Shown here: one piece after another, positions 22,914 to 36,333 of the stretch
Layout: each line of letters starts with the position of its first letter
How positions within the stretch are numbered: position 1 is the first letter of the stretch
From: Echinometra lucunter
Taxonomy: Eukaryota; Echinodermata; Echinoidea; Camarodonta; Echinometridae
Assembly (NCBI GenBank): GCA_029962745.1
Contig: CM057154.1
Location: 23,176,276 to 23,240,275, forward strand
Reading direction: 5' to 3'
Length of the DNA stretch: 64,000 nt
Program-made: the position numbers and the translations under genes
Notes under the pieces: model-generated
Told to the model about the DNA's origin: nothing
The model's input: the letters and a program-made list of their open reading frames with translations, nothing else
Databases searched by the model: none

Positions 22914-25900
22914 TCAAAGATCATACTTCAGTTTCAATTTCTTCATGTTTTGGCTGAAGAACCAAGGCACTCTGGTTGATATGAAGTAGTTTTGTTTGTC
23001 AAACATCTCTGGTATAATGAGCTGTTTTGCATGGAGGTGCATCGGTACAGTCCTAGCTTTGGGTTGGGTGATCCCCAGAGAGTGAAGTATGCCAGCTGTC
23101 AGTTTCTGATAGAAAGAAATGACAAATGAATTACATTATTTTACACAATTCAACTGCAAACTATCTACACTGCAGTGCATTTGACAACCGATCAAGAGAG
23201 CCCATTAAGAGAAATATGAATATTTCTTTTGGACTTTGCCCCGGTACTGGTTATTGGTACTGGGGTTTGTGTAATATCATTGTTCTTTCAATGCTTTGAT
23301 GTTAGGTTCTGGAAATTCATCTGAACATACAGAGATATCACAGTGGTGGTGGTGAATTGGGTTTTTACAGACGTGTATCAATCAAATATGATTTTTTACG
23401 TCTGCGACCGACCTTTGACGTCACCATCCAAAACACGTGGCAAATGTAGATTCATATCTTGCCAAAGGACATTAGTGCCGCAGCAGACTTATCCACTGAG
23501 CCACAACACCTCTACTATATCACAGTAAGCTTAGAGTTTCCCCCAACATTTGTTAACCCACTGAATACTGAATTCTCTCTTTCACACAGACTCAATACAG
23601 GGGCTACCCGGTTCCAGGAGGCAGCGGGTTAACATAAATCATAATAAACACCATGTTGGATTTGTACATCAGAATGATGATAATAGCTTTCATGACAAGC
23701 TTTACAGATGTTAATATTTTTTGCTATTTCATAATCAAAGTGTACATAGGGTTCCCATCACTTCATGAAAAGCATATTCCCTGATCCCCCCCCCCCCCCC
23801 CCCCCCGCTCTAGTTTTTCAGTGTAAGAGTTTTAAAGTTCAAATATCATTATTTCACCTCATTTCTAAATTGAAATATCTCTATACCACTTGGGCAAGAG
23901 ACAAAAATGTATAATGGACTGACGTCTTCCTTTAGGGGACAAAGAATTTTTCTGATATTCCATGATTTGAGTGATTTCCCTCAAAGTTCCTGACTTTCCC
24001 CAACTTGGAAAGTGAATGAGTTTGCCCTGATTTCCAGGACAGCTAGGAACCCAGACTGACTTACCTGAGGGGCTAGTCTATCATGATGTGAATACTTGTG
24101 ATCACCTAGGATAGGACAGCCTAATCCTTGGGCAAGGTGGACTCTGATCTGATGTTTGACACCTGTACAATATATAAAGAGTACCTGTGGAAGGCTATTC
24201 AAGTAAAATGACAGTGAATTGAAAAAAATTTCAGCAGCCTACAGATTCATGTAAGCCTTTGTACCAGTATACAAAATAAAGCATGAAAAGCTACACATTA
24301 AATGCTATGTGAAGGAACTTCCAAAATTCTTACATTGTACATCTGTAAGCAAAAATTCTTACATTGTACATCTGTAAGCAAACAGATAGTGTATAGTTTT
24401 TGGAAATCTAAAATGAGTAACTTTCACTATTTGAATTAATTGCCAGACGATATGAAAGATTGTATCTTAAAACTAGTATGTAGTGAAGGATATTACATAA
24501 AAATCCATTTAAGTGGGTGTATTTTACAATCAAAATGTCAAAACTTAGTTTTTGGGTCCCGGAAAACAATGTTGATGTGCTTCACACAGTACCTACACAC
24601 AAGTAAACCAACCGAAATTCTACTGTGCGACAAGCAAACGCTGTGAATGTTGTGCGGGGAGCTGTTGTTGTGCAGGGGTCATAGCATAGAGCAGAGTATA
24701 ACCATTCTATTGCGTTCCTTTCAGACATTTACACTATAATTCTAAATTATGAATGGAAGATCACAACATCTCACACACATATCTTTTTTAGGCAAGGCAG
24801 ACAATGTGAGACTATACTTACGGTACATATAATAAGTTTCATGCCAATTCTCTTTTTGCTACCAAAACTCTACATGGGACTGAAGCTATTAAGACGAAGA
24901 CTCTCCTATGGAATTTACCATTTATGGCATTGAAGGCAATAAAATCATGAATAAAGCCTTTCCCCCAAAATTTTTTTTGGATTCAGTAGTTCCTTACCTG
25001 TCTCAGGGTCTAGCTGTACCAATGCACAGTTGCCATGCTCATTCAGCACCTTGTACTTTGTGATTGCCTCTTGACCATCTCTGTTTCTTCTTCCTGATCT
25101 CATCCCCCTGCTGTCTGGGTAAAGATCAGCCATATCAGGTTTGATCACCATCCTGTGTTTACCATCGATCTCTTTCTCTGTCATAGGCATATCTAGGATT
25201 CCCTCTCTGGGACTTGGGATACCAACTGTGATGACCTGAACAGAGACAAGAGACATATAGACAACACTTATCAAAAGAAATGTGAATGGGTTATAAGAAG
25301 TAGCAGTTGATCTTAAAGTTCCAATTTACAGGGCTTAATTGTGCCTGGGGCATGATGACTTGAACAGATACACAGAGAAATAGACAAGGCTTTTCTTGGA
25401 ACATATAAAATATAGGAACTTGCTAATAATTTTGAAAGTTACAATGCAGGAAAACTTTAGTCCTTTAGAAAATGAGCAATGTCTTTGGGAATATGTCCTT
25501 GATGTAAGCAGGTAATGTTAGGTTTTCCTTACCAAATATCATTAAATGAATGTTTTACTAATATTCAATTTTCTTTTGATATGAATGGTATTCAACAGAT
25601 AAATGAAAAGAGAAATGGCAAAAGGCAACAGTTACTTTGAATACTCAAAATACTAAAAACTTGGCTTTTTATAAGAAAATGAAGTTCTTGAAATAAGAGT
25701 TACAGCGAAAAAAAAAGGTCTTCGCACATGACCGCAACTCGAAAACATATGCATATGAATTTCCTTCCCTCACCAGGTATCGTTTGAGAATCTGCCTCTT
25801 CTTGAACATCTCATGTAGAACCCTAGCGGTCATCTCAGTCCTAGCTAACAGCATCACACCAGTTGTTTCTTTATCCAGTCTGTGAATAAGATGAAGCTCA

Positions 25901-27864
25901 GGAGTATCACCTCCTCTGTTGAGTGTGCGAGCAAGCTTGGGTAGGAGACTATCTATGCTGTGTCTTACTCCAGGTCCACCTAAAAATCAATTAAGTATAT
26001 TGATAATGACTGACAAATATAATACCAATAACATATAGATTAATACAGTAACAGCAGTAAATTTCGCATGAATTAAAATTTAAATGAATTAAATTTTGCA
26101 TAGCTAAAACTTTGAATGAACTCAAATGAATATGTATTAGCTGAAAATGTGTAGTTTATAAATATGATTATATCAGTACAGTGAATTACTGGGTAAATAT
26201 TTCTCAAGAAAGTACACAATCCTTTCAAAAGCAATATCCGGGTACGTGAAATAAGTACCCTTTCTAACATCAGATCTGAAAAGGTGCCACATTCTTAGGA
26301 GGAAATACACAAGGCCCTTTAAAATACATATCTACATATACATATTGTAACCAAAACTACCAGGCTTTCATGACAGACTGTTACAATCTATTTTAATTCT
26401 TACAAAAGTGGGTGCATTTTACAGTATTCAGACCTGCTTGCTGCACTGAAAAAAAAATATATAAGGTCAAACCACAAATTTGTTATAAAACTGAAAATGA
26501 ACATGTTACTACCTTACCATGTACGGGAAGTCCGAATGGTTTGTCCAATGCAATGATGTCACCTAAAATGAAAAGTAAAAATGGTATAATAACACATTAT
26601 TAAAGACAAATTTATTAGGATAATACTAGGCTTTGACTTGATTCTTTCTATCCCTTTCCCCTTTCTATTTATCTGAAACTGTTACATCTTGAAATAAAAT
26701 ACAAAATTTATATTCAAAAGTTATTGCAAATTCATTGAATTTTCTTGGGGAAGATGTGGAACAGAATATGAAATTTACTTACTGGTATACTACACCAATG
26801 AAGACAAAATTGACAAAACAATTCTGAATCATTGCCATACACTTCATACTCAAGAATGTTGTTGTTGTTGTTGTTGATGGAAAACTAAGAAAATTATAAA
26901 ATGAAAAAACAAAACGGAACATGATTGCACTTTTCCTATGAATCATGTGCACTCCCCCCCCCCTTTTTTTCCAGTTTCTTCTCTTTCTATCTCTTTCTCT
27001 CTGATTTCTTACCTTTGTCAAAGATGACTCTATCTCTCAGGATCTTTGCAACTACATCGGCACTCAGTCTACCCAAGTCACGTGTCTGATACCTTAGATC
27101 TGCTCTTTCTACAAACATGAATATATCATGGGAAAAAAAAGTCACAAGATTACGTTAGGAGCCAGTACGCAAATACAGAATCAAAGAAATCCAGGCTGTC
27201 ATTCATGTATAGTGTCTGTATGGGCTACAATTTACTGTTGAAATGACCTCATGCCAGTCTCATTAAAACATCCTCACACACACTAAGAAGACCGATAATC
27301 CAAGAAATATCTGTTCTATGAAATATGCTTGATGCATCATATAAAGGTATTATGCCAAAATAAGCATAACTTGTGGAACCTGTAGATGACAAAGTACCAT
27401 ACAAAAATACAAGGTGGGTCAAAACAATAAACATTATATGATGAGCTAATTAACATTGGAAGTAGTAAACATTATTAATGGATCTATTACTTACTCTTTG
27501 GGATGTCTTCCTTCTCTTCTCTTGTATTTTGACCTTGGGCCTTCATATTTGCCTGAAGTTTCCTCCTTATCCGGGCAGCAACAATGCTAGATTGAGTTAG
27601 ATCTGCATCAGGGGAAAGTGCCAGTTTTTCCAATTTCCGTCTCAGTGTTCTCTTCTCCTTAACTTCACCATCAACGAATACATCTTTCTGGTTTGCAGAT
27701 ACATCTTCCACTTGATTAGAAGCCTTGGGGGTTACTTGAGCCCTAGAACGATGTCCTCTTTGTGTTGGCAACAAAAGAATTGCTCTCCAATGGCTTTGAA
27801 CAAGGGTTGAAGGAGTTAGAGAGATAGTTCTTGCACAAATAAGTAGTTTTCTGCAACAAGCCAT
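22914..27864 (-). CDS. RPUSD4: mitochondrial RNA pseudouridine synthase RPUSD4
   Basis: RPUSD4 belongs to the RluA family and isomerises uridine to pseudouridine in mitochondrial RNA. Seven exons in transcription order: 27495-27864, 27013-27108, 26518-26562, 25774-25979, 24998-25235, 24065-24162, 22914-23105 (stop at 22914-22916). Phases match at every junction and give 414 residues, slightly longer than the human protein. Visible: a basic, acid-poor N-terminus (MACCRKLLICARTISL) fitting a mitochondrial targeting peptide; DKPFGLPVHGGPGVRHS; the catalytic-Asp motif HRLDKETTG (Asp about residue 206); KRYLVITVG; GVKHQIRVHLAQGLGC; ILGDHKYSHHDRLAPQ; and a C-terminus with HLHAKQLIIP, as in RPUSD4 rather than RPUSD3. 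The start is the first ATG of the open first coding exon. An AG acceptor near 27914 just upstream hints at a further non-coding 5' exon. Confidence 0.94.
23418..23520 (-). mobile_element. partial SINE, head portion
   Basis: Shares the body/head block GTGGCAAATGTAGATTCATATCTTGCC in pieces with the other SINEs, then GTGCCGCAGCAG and a tRNA-5'-like end (ccactgagccacaacacctc). Located in an RPUSD4 intron. Confidence 0.5.
23557..23628. mobile_element. 72-bp TTAA-flanked mini-element
   Basis: Bracketed by TTAA at 23553-23556 and 23629-23632, beginning CCCACTGAATACTGAATTC and ending GGAGGCAGCGGG. Degenerate relatives start near 6011 and 37000 (both with ACTACT(G/A)AATTCATG and GTTCCAGTAG). It lies in an RPUSD4 intron. 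Confidence 0.6.
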
Positions 27865-28369
27865 CCTACTGTATGATTCCTTAAGAGCTCTTCTGTGAAT
27901 AGTTGATATGAATCTGCAATAAAGATAAAAGTGAAGTGTGAATTATAAAACAAATTAATCAAAAAATTGTATAAGTGTTCTAATAGAGTGCAGTATCGAT
28001 TCTGCCTTCAATGCACATTGCACAGTACGCAAAATGTGTAGAAGCCAGTAGGTGCCTTGGATCTACTGTCTCAGAGCACGAGTACAAGAGACAAGAGGGC
28101 AGCAAAATAAGTTACTATGCAAAAATTTTTCTTTGAGCTTAACACAGCAGAAAAAAAATTTCTGCTCCAAATGCATATTAGTGCCAAACTTACATAGGAG
28201 TCTCAGGAGATTAAAGTACCAACCATAAACACCATGCTGGTATTGTGAGATTCTTGGCTGTTGAGCAACATGCCATACTCAACAGCCAATCAAAATCCAG
28301 TATTCCATGAAGAGTTACTATAATAGCAAAGTTACTATTATTACAGTAAGTTTTATGCAATGGGCCCCT

Positions 28370-28800
28370 GATTGGTGGTTTATAGCAGAGCACCGGGCTC
28401 AATGCACCCTTTTTGACACAAGCCCCCCCCCCCCCCCCACTTGTCCCGAAAGGGTGCGTTGCATAGACTTGCATATCAGTTGTTTGTGATAAACATAGTA
28501 ACATAAATTTATATCTAAATAATTTCTTTAATAAACATTATAGACTTGTTTATCAGCCATTTTGTAATATACATCTAAATCTGTATCTTTTTGACATAAT
28601 CCCCCCCCCCACCCCGTCCCAAAAGGGTGAGTCGACTATACTTGCATATCAGTTTTGTAATAGACACAGCAATATAAATTGTCCCGAAATAAAGGGTGCA
28701 TTGACTAGACTTGCATATCAATTGTTTTATAATAAACATAGCAATATGAATTTAGATCTATATCTAAATAATTTGTTCATTATTATTTAACAAACATTTA
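28370..28800 (+). repeat. diverged tandem units with poly-C and TTGCATATCAGTT
   Basis: Phrases GTCCCGAAAGGGTG, GACTTGCATATCA and ATAAACATAG recur about three times with poly-C runs at 28425 and 28602. Confidence 0.5.
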
Positions 28801-29234
28801 TCAGCCATTTAAAACCTGCAGATTCTATCTAAGTTAGGCCTATTCTTCAGTTGGCTACATCGTAGTTTGTCTGTACATGCACCTGTGGCTGTGTACAAAT
28901 TGAATGGGCACTGATGGAGGGGGAATGAGGAAACCATCGAGTGTGAGTAAATGAAGCGTTGCCGTACAAAGTGAATGGTGGTTCTGTGGTTACCTATTTC
29001 ACGATAATGCCTAATATTATTTAGCAAACATTTTCGTGGTATTTTTTGTATGGCAGTGTATACAGCCACACGCGTGTGTCTTTACCTTACGGTCACACTC
29101 GTGTGGTTGTATCCACAGCATCGACATGAGGATACAGCCACACTCAACTGAAATCCCACTTATACTCTGCGCCGCGAAAGCTATCGCCAGTGTGTATGTA
29201 TGCACTGCACAAGCGATGTGTAAATTCATGCGAC

Positions 29235-29455
29235 GGTGTTGCCAAACCCCAAAACTTGGATCGTCACGAAGTTTTATCTCTTGTAATTCACTGAAATACA
29301 AACAATATTGTACTAACAGTTATATTGTCACATGCTTGCTGACCAGGTGAGAATGAAGTGAAACTATTGTTTGTATAATAATTGAAATCGAGACATAAAA
29401 CTTTCGTGACGATCCAAGTTTTGCAAGTCGCAACACATACCATCGCATGAGTAGG
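29235..29455. repeat. inner inverted repeat (arms about 60 bp)
   Basis: The left arm contains AAAACTTGGATCGTCACGAA; the right arm contains its near-complement around 29400-29450. About 110 bp separate the arms. It lies within the long-TIR element, next to its left TIR. Confidence 0.65.
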
Positions 29456-29839
29456 ATGGGGGGTTGGGTGTCCGGACACGTAACAAAAATGAAGCCTTCT
29501 TTTTTGTCTTTAGATTAAACAAAAACTATGCATTTACATGATTTATTTGTGCTAATCATGATCAATATTTGTTCACTATAATATTGTCGAACAGTTTGTG
29601 CTAAAACATTTAAGAGATTTGCTTGTGAACTTTTTCAATTGGCTGTTTAAAATCGACTGTCCGGATATACAACCTGTCCGGACATCCAACAACTGTTCTT
29701 CTTCTTCTTCTTCTTCCAGTAGTGTGCATAAACCTCCAAGAAGTATCGTCGCACAACAGTTGGTTGTCTATCAGCTAATTATACGTGTCGCTCGTAGCAA
29801 AGCTCGATGAAAATAAGTCCAAAAACGAACGCATATACA

Positions 29840-30346
29840 CTATATACAAATTGTTCTCATAAAGACGACATCTCTGACTCGTGTCTTGAAGATGTCGATC
29901 GATGGTGAGATGACCACATTCTCAGGTAGACCGTTCCACAAACGGATGGTGTTTGGGAAGAACGTATCCTTCAGTAGTGATGTGCGTGATCGTGGGATTA
30001 GAAATCTCTTGCTGTGGCCTCTGGTTGGAGTGTTGAGCGGTACCAACTGGTCGTCGGGGATGTCAATCAGATGGTTGGTGATTCGGTACATCATAGTAAG
30101 CTTTGACACTGCTCTACGATGTTGCAAAGTCTTCCACTGAAGCGCATCAATCATGGTTGTGACGCTACTTCGTCTTGAGTAATTGTTCATTACATAGCGA
30201 GCTGCACTCCGTTGCACAGATTCTGCCTTGGAAATGGCTTTGCTGGTGTGGGGATCCCACACACAACTTGCGTACTCCACGATAGGCCGAACAAGTGTGT
30301 TGTAACAGGCAGCTTTGGTTTCCTTGGAGCATGACTTACCGGGCAA
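29840..30346 (-). mobile_element. non-LTR retrotransposon fragment (C-terminal region after the RT domain)
   Basis: A 168-residue open frame resembles the C-terminal part of jockey/CR1-type reverse transcriptases: YNTLVRPIVEYASCVWDPH, SVQRSAARYVMNNYSRRSSV, LQWKTLQHRRAVSKLTMMYR, and a terminal FFPNTIRLWNGLPENVV. The polymerase core is missing. It lies inside the long-inverted-repeat element at 29052-30550, so it was probably captured by it or inserted into it. Confidence 0.82.
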
Positions 30347-30746
30347 GTTTCTCCTTAAGAAACTCAGTTAGTACACATCGCTTGTGCTGATGTGATGTGC
30401 GCACTTGCCGCACTAGCGATAGCTGTCACGGCACAGAGCTTCAAGTGGAAATTCAGACGAGTGTGGCCGTATCCTCATGTCGATGCTGTGGATACAACCA
30501 CACGCGTGTGTCTTTACCTTGGCCACACGCGTGTGGCTGTATACACTGCCTTTTCGTATTATATTAGTTAGATCTAGATCTAACTGTTACTGTTTGTAAA
30601 TAAATATGTAGTCTACTAGAGTAGTACTAGTAAAGTCTAGATCCAGATTTACAAAGGATTAATGGTTCATAACTTTATTTCATTCATTCAAATATAAGAA
30701 TCTTCTTTAGATCTAGAGTCTATTTCAAAATATTTGTTAAACTTAA

Positions 30747-31000
30747 CCCATTCGTGACAGAGGTCCACATTTTGTGGTTTGGCCTAATATCTTTTGATGC
30801 AATTCCCTAAAAATCATACCAAATACATGAGCAGAAAGAGCAAAAAATTCTACACAAACTGTGCCCATTTTGGTTGCGTCAATATTCGTTGTGTGATGCT
30901 GAAAATTTTTTATAGGAAAATAAGCATTAAAATCCTTAAATTGGCAATGTGATAGAAAGTTTAAAATCACTGTTTTCCCCTGCAAATTGGCAACTTTTTG
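30747..31000 (+). mobile_element. TTAA-flanked MITE, copy 3, cut by assembly gap
   Basis: The left two thirds of the same family, starting after TTAA at 30743-30746 and closely matching copies 1 and 2. The sequence ends at the N block and the right end is not seen after it. Confidence 0.85.
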
Positions 31001-31500
31001 NNNNNNNNNNNNNNNNNNNNNNNNNNNNNNNNNNNNNNNNNNNNNNNNNNNNNNNNNNNNNNNNNNNNNNNNNNNNNNNNNNNNNNNNNNNNNNNNNNNN
31101 NNNNNNNNNNNNNNNNNNNNNNNNNNNNNNNNNNNNNNNNNNNNNNNNNNNNNNNNNNNNNNNNNNNNNNNNNNNNNNNNNNNNNNNNNNNNNNNNNNNN
31201 NNNNNNNNNNNNNNNNNNNNNNNNNNNNNNNNNNNNNNNNNNNNNNNNNNNNNNNNNNNNNNNNNNNNNNNNNNNNNNNNNNNNNNNNNNNNNNNNNNNN
31301 NNNNNNNNNNNNNNNNNNNNNNNNNNNNNNNNNNNNNNNNNNNNNNNNNNNNNNNNNNNNNNNNNNNNNNNNNNNNNNNNNNNNNNNNNNNNNNNNNNNN
31401 NNNNNNNNNNNNNNNNNNNNNNNNNNNNNNNNNNNNNNNNNNNNNNNNNNNNNNNNNNNNNNNNNNNNNNNNNNNNNNNNNNNNNNNNNNNNNNNNNNNN
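31001..31500. other. assembly gap (500 N)
   Basis: Exactly 500 N. The left border is inside a TTAA MITE, so a repeat probably caused the break; the round size suggests a placeholder length. Confidence 0.98.
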
Positions 31501-33711
31501 TCTTATTTACAGTGGTTAAGCTGATGAGCCTTCTTCCACACATCGATCCAGTCATTCATGGACGGGGATCATGATGACCAAGCCATCAATAACCAATTCC
31601 AGGAATGTTCCCTTCCAAAAGCATCAGATGTGAATGGCATAGAATGACGAGACTTTCCTAAATATGCTTTCAGAACTTTGAAAGCAAGCATCAAGTTGGA
31701 TTCATACAAGTCATGTAGTTGGCTAATATTCGTTCGAAAGCACAAAATGTAGACATCATAGTAAGACCGTGATGCCAACTATTCTTTTTTTTCCCAGTAT
31801 TTTGTATTGTTTTTAGGGAAAGTACTGTCGGTTTCATGAAAATCCTTTTCATCCTGAACTTTAGTTACTGTAGTTCCCTATGGCTGTGAAGTTGGATATA
31901 CTCTTTCCACTCAAAATACTTATGTTAATACATAAAAATACCACAAAACATGATAAATGGTTGGCATCTCCAGTTAGACTGTAGCTTTCCAGTTTTCACT
32001 GAACAATCATATGCAGTACAATTTATGGAATAGACATGCACAAAGAGTTATAATAGGTAAAATGGGATGTACTCTTTCGTACTCTCTTGATTAGAATCTG
32101 TATGTATTTTGAAGAAATGTATCAGCAATGCCGATTCTTGAATTTATAATGGTAGGAAATGTTCAGTGCATTTAGCTTAGTGATTTTATTTTTTACGGGT
32201 AACTTGGGACCTTTCTTTGAAATTGTGATTAATCTTTATACATCGGTTGGTTAACCATATGCAAATTACAATTTTGAACGTTCCTTTACAGGACTAATTT
32301 AATTCAAAAGCTTTGGTATTCTGATCTGTAAGGATTTGTACATGTTAATTTTTCTGAGTCCGTTCAGTGGATGTTGAAGGACCCACCAACTTTAAAGTGT
32401 CTGTGGACATCATTCTCCCTGACATTTACCAAACTCTTCCAAATTCATTATGAAGGCGTAAATTCTCTGAGAATAGTCAAAATATGGTTCCTGTGGAATT
32501 GATATAAACTAGAAGACTTGTCATGATTGTGCTTGAATAACTTCTTATGTGCTTACAAGATAACACATCTACCTGGATGCTGCAGAAGACCATTACTGAG
32601 GTGCTTGTTAAATTTGTATGCAGACCACTCATTTATTATGATAGTTGCTATCATTGCTTGCTGATTTATAAAGAAAATAATTATGTGCTGTAAAAGGGGG
32701 AGCATTTTTTATACACACTTTGCAGATGCTAGCTGAGGAAATTTGCAAAAGTTTCATACCACAAAATTGCTGGGATTAAAGTTTTGCAATCAGCATTGTT
32801 AGAGGGGATGAAAAACCACCTCCGGCCCCCTCCCCCTTCCTGTCTGCGAATTAATTTTTGTAGGCCATTCCCCCAAAATGATGATCTTTTTCTCTGTATT
32901 TCATTATTATTCAAGTAAAATAATGCAGAAATCTGTCGGCAAGTTTGTAAATTCAAACACATGCTTTATTCTTGTCTATAAATTTTGAAAATCTGAAAAT
33001 TGGCAAATTTAGTCCGACACCTTCATATTAAAAAAAGTCTAGCGCCGGCCCCGTTTGTAAGTCAGGAGATTCTAAAGTCATGAAAGTACACGTATCTAGT
33101 TTTATAGTATTATAAGAACCTGCGCAGAAACATGTCTAACTGTCAACTCAGTTTCCCTTGTGCTACCTTTATTGTCAACTTTTACTACCCGTACTTTGTA
33201 TGGAAATAAAATAGGACTAAGGAGCAATTTACTGTAATCAATGTATTTGGAACAAATAATGCAAGGAGAACAAATAATATACTTTTAATGGTAAACTATA
33301 TGTAAATATGTAAACTTTGAACTATATGTAAATTACCTGTGACATTAATTAAAGATGAAATGAATGAACACTCACTGATAAATGGAGTTATGCCATTTTA
33401 TTTCCAAAAGGGTCTCTTTCGGACGAATATTGAAGACCTATGTAACAAGGGCAATACTGCCCTACCTTGATAAAAGGAAGCAAGTGACATCAACCAAATT
33501 TGAGTTAATGATATTTCAGATTTTACCCAGTGTGCTTTTCTCCTGGGCCAAATTTTATGCATGAACACTCATCCTGCTAAGAGATATGTTGGGCAAGACA
33601 TCATGGTTATTACACTGATGTCCATGTATTATGACAGAATGACAAGTACATTTTGCTCTTTTGCGGGATATGTCACTTTTGTCACTTGCTTCCTTTTGCC
33701 AAAGTAGGGCT

Positions 33712-34013
33712 ATGTGCGACGTGAATTTCGCATCCCAGGTCTTGAACTTTGCATCCCAAGTCGTGAAATTCACGACCCGCGATGCGAAATTCATGACCCG
33801 TGGCGCAAACTTTGCATCCCAAGTCATGAAATTCACGACCCGCGGTGCGAAATTCAGGACCCGTGGCGGGAACTTTGCATCCCAGTCCCGAATTTCACAC
33901 CGCGGGTCGTGAATTTCACGACTTGGGATGCAAAATTTGCGCCACGGGTCATGAATTTCATGACCTCGGATGCGAAGTTCAGAACCTGGGATGCAAAAAT
34001 TCACGTCGCACAT
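33712..34013. repeat. palindromic minisatellite element, 302 bp
   Basis: Starts ATGTGCGACGTGAATTT and ends AAATTCACGTCGCACAT. The interior alternates about 20-bp units of two kinds (TTTGCATCCCAAGTC.TGAAA and TTCACGACCCGCG.TGCG) and their complements. The unit lengths keep frames open on both strands, producing gene-like open frames that are artefacts of the repeat. Confidence 0.8.
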
Positions 34014-35510
34014 GACCTGTTGTCAAGCGTACTTCAGGGCCACCATATAGGGCAGAATACATGTACTGATTGGTGAAACGTGTTCACGCATAAGTTACAA
34101 AATGAATTCATTTATTTTAGCTTTAACGAATCATACACTCAAATTATTGAGAGATCATCAACAAAACCCAGCCATCTTGGGTTGACAGGATTCAAAAGCA
34201 TTATTCAATGTGACAAAATTGGCATTCATCTATATTCTACAAATTGCAAAGAAACAGAAAACTTCTTTACAATGAAAATGAAACACATAAAACAGATATA
34301 ATACAGACTTGGATAACAGTAAAAATTAACTTCAAGTTACCACATACAAAATTAGTTGTTCAGTATATTACAGAAGAAATGGCCTCCAGTATTGTTCTGA
34401 CAAAAGTACTATCAAATAGAATATTCCATCTTCAGGGAATGTTCTTGTTATTATTATTATTATTATTATTTGTTTGGCATCACCTGTGCCTGGGAGGCGA
34501 AAAGTGAACTGAATCACTGTAACTCTTGGGGTCTCTCCTGATATAACTGACGGGGTGTGCAGGTGGACCACTACACCGGGTTTCCCCCTTGTTTCCCCCT
34601 ATAATTGTACATACAAATAGATGAAATTATTTCTCTCTCCTACATTACTTAATTTCTCTTTCTTTCTGACAAAAAAACAAAAAAACACCTCTCCAGAACA
34701 AAATACAACTTCCTAAATTCATGGCTAATAAATGTTTCTCATTGAAACTGTCACAGTGAAACAATGAATACACATAAAGTTACATTTGCAGTGATATATG
34801 GACTTGGCACATAAATGTAAATGACCACATGATAAGTTAATCACATTACAGGGGCAGGTTTTGCGGTTTGGGTTTTTTTTTGTTTTTTTTGTTTATTGAT
34901 GGGCAGATTGGCAAAAGCATTATGCAAAGCTCTTCCAATAGACATAACTTTCACTTGTTTTAATTACATTCTTGGCAAAAACATATCTCTTTTCATTTTT
35001 GTTTTCAGGGTTAGGTATAATATTGGACATTATTTTTCCCAGTCACTGAACAAGAACAATGAAGTAATCTAAGTGAATGCATGAAATGATTAAGTGTATG
35101 CAAGAGGTTTGCAAGAGGTATATGCATACATTTGCATATGGGTTCAGCAAAGGTTCATTCAGATTCAGTTCACACCCCCCCCCCCCCCCATGATTTTTCA
35201 AGTGATCAAAAAAGAAAAAAAAAATAGGAGATAAAGAAGAAAAAGAGGAGGAGGAAGAAAGAAGAGTATGGGGAAAGAGAGGGCTGGGACATGCAGCTAT
35301 ATAATACCCCAATTTTTTTTCATTTAAAACGTAAATAAACTCACGTATGGGTCATCTTCCCCTCCCCCCTCCCCCCCCCCCCCCCCCCCCCCCAATATCA
35401 AAATACCCTGGTGCTGTCCCTGGCTGGGGATGCCAAGACATGATGACAATAACAAAAATCATGCAAGATCTTCATCACAAATATTATTTAGCATTATCAG
35501 ATGAGGAAAC

Positions 35511-35665
35511 AGGGACCCGTATCATAAAATTTGTTCTCAATACCAAAACAAGTTGCAATAACTGTTAAAAGCTACTGAAATCCTTGCATCTGATTGGCTG
35601 AGAGCAAATTTGTCATAGCAATGTGCCAATTGTTACTGATAACAAATTCTATGAAACGGGGGCCA
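35511..35665. mobile_element. MITE with ACCCGTATCAT ends
   Basis: Left GGGACCCGTATCATAAAATT; right AATTCTATGAAACGGGGGCC; CTGATTGGCTG core. Confidence 0.55.
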
Positions 35666-35916
35666 GGAGTAAGGATGAGGACGACAAGACAGATTACAAA
35701 GAAAAAGGGTGGCATCTGCATCACTGAATGTCATCCAGTAACAGAATATCATGACAGAATCTGTGATTCCTAGTTACTGGTATTCAGTTCATCTGTTATA
35801 TATAGACTGTATGAAATACTTTGTATGGATTGAGTCATCCTGATACTGTACAGGTATATACTTCTGCTGGTGATGACAAGCTTACTGCTAGGGGCAAGTT
35901 TTAATATTCAAATTAA

Positions 35917-36333
35917 CCTTTTCATGACAAGAATTACACATATTCAAAGCCTTATTTGATCAGCTTTTCTTCATATTGGCAACACCACTATTTTTTTTTT
36001 AATGCGACATATTTTTTTACAAAAAGTAAGGTATCTGTAATGAATAAAAACTAATGGAAAGTTAGTTGAGAAGTTGAAAAGTAGCCAGATTACTTGGACC
36101 AACAGTAATTTTGATTTTTTTTAAATCCCGTTACTAATTTTAGTGCATACATTTTCCTTTAGAAGATGGTTGGCATCAAACAACAAATACAGATGCAACC
36201 AAAATGAGCACAGTAAAAAATGTCTACAAATTTTTACTCTTTCTGCTTATGTATGCGGTATGTTTTTATGGCTCTTCATTTTTAAAAAAAGTTACTGGGA
36301 AAACCACACCATGTGGACTCTGTCAGTAATGGG
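35917..36333 (-). mobile_element. TTAA-flanked MITE, diverged inverted copy
   Basis: An older copy in the opposite orientation, bracketed by TTAA at 35913-35916 and 36334-36337. The match is clear at the right end (ccacaccatgtggactctgtcagtaatggg) and in the interior, with many substitutions. Confidence 0.75.

Larger units (their letters stand above)
29052..30550. mobile_element. 1.5-kb DNA element with long terminal inverted repeats
   Basis: The ends are inverted copies: 29052 onward (GGCAGTGTATACAGCCACAC) matches the complement of the last ~190 bp before 30550, interrupted by small gaps. Immediate flanks are tttttgtat on the left and ttttcgtat on the right, 8 of 9 positions equal, suggesting a 9-bp target duplication as made by Mutator-like elements. 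No transposase frame is present; the interior holds the LINE fragment at 29840-30346 and a second inverted repeat around 29235-29455. Confidence 0.75.

Noticed and set aside
33555..34076. Frames of 83-152 residues on both strands
   Set aside because: Created by a palindromic minisatellite whose units keep frames open.
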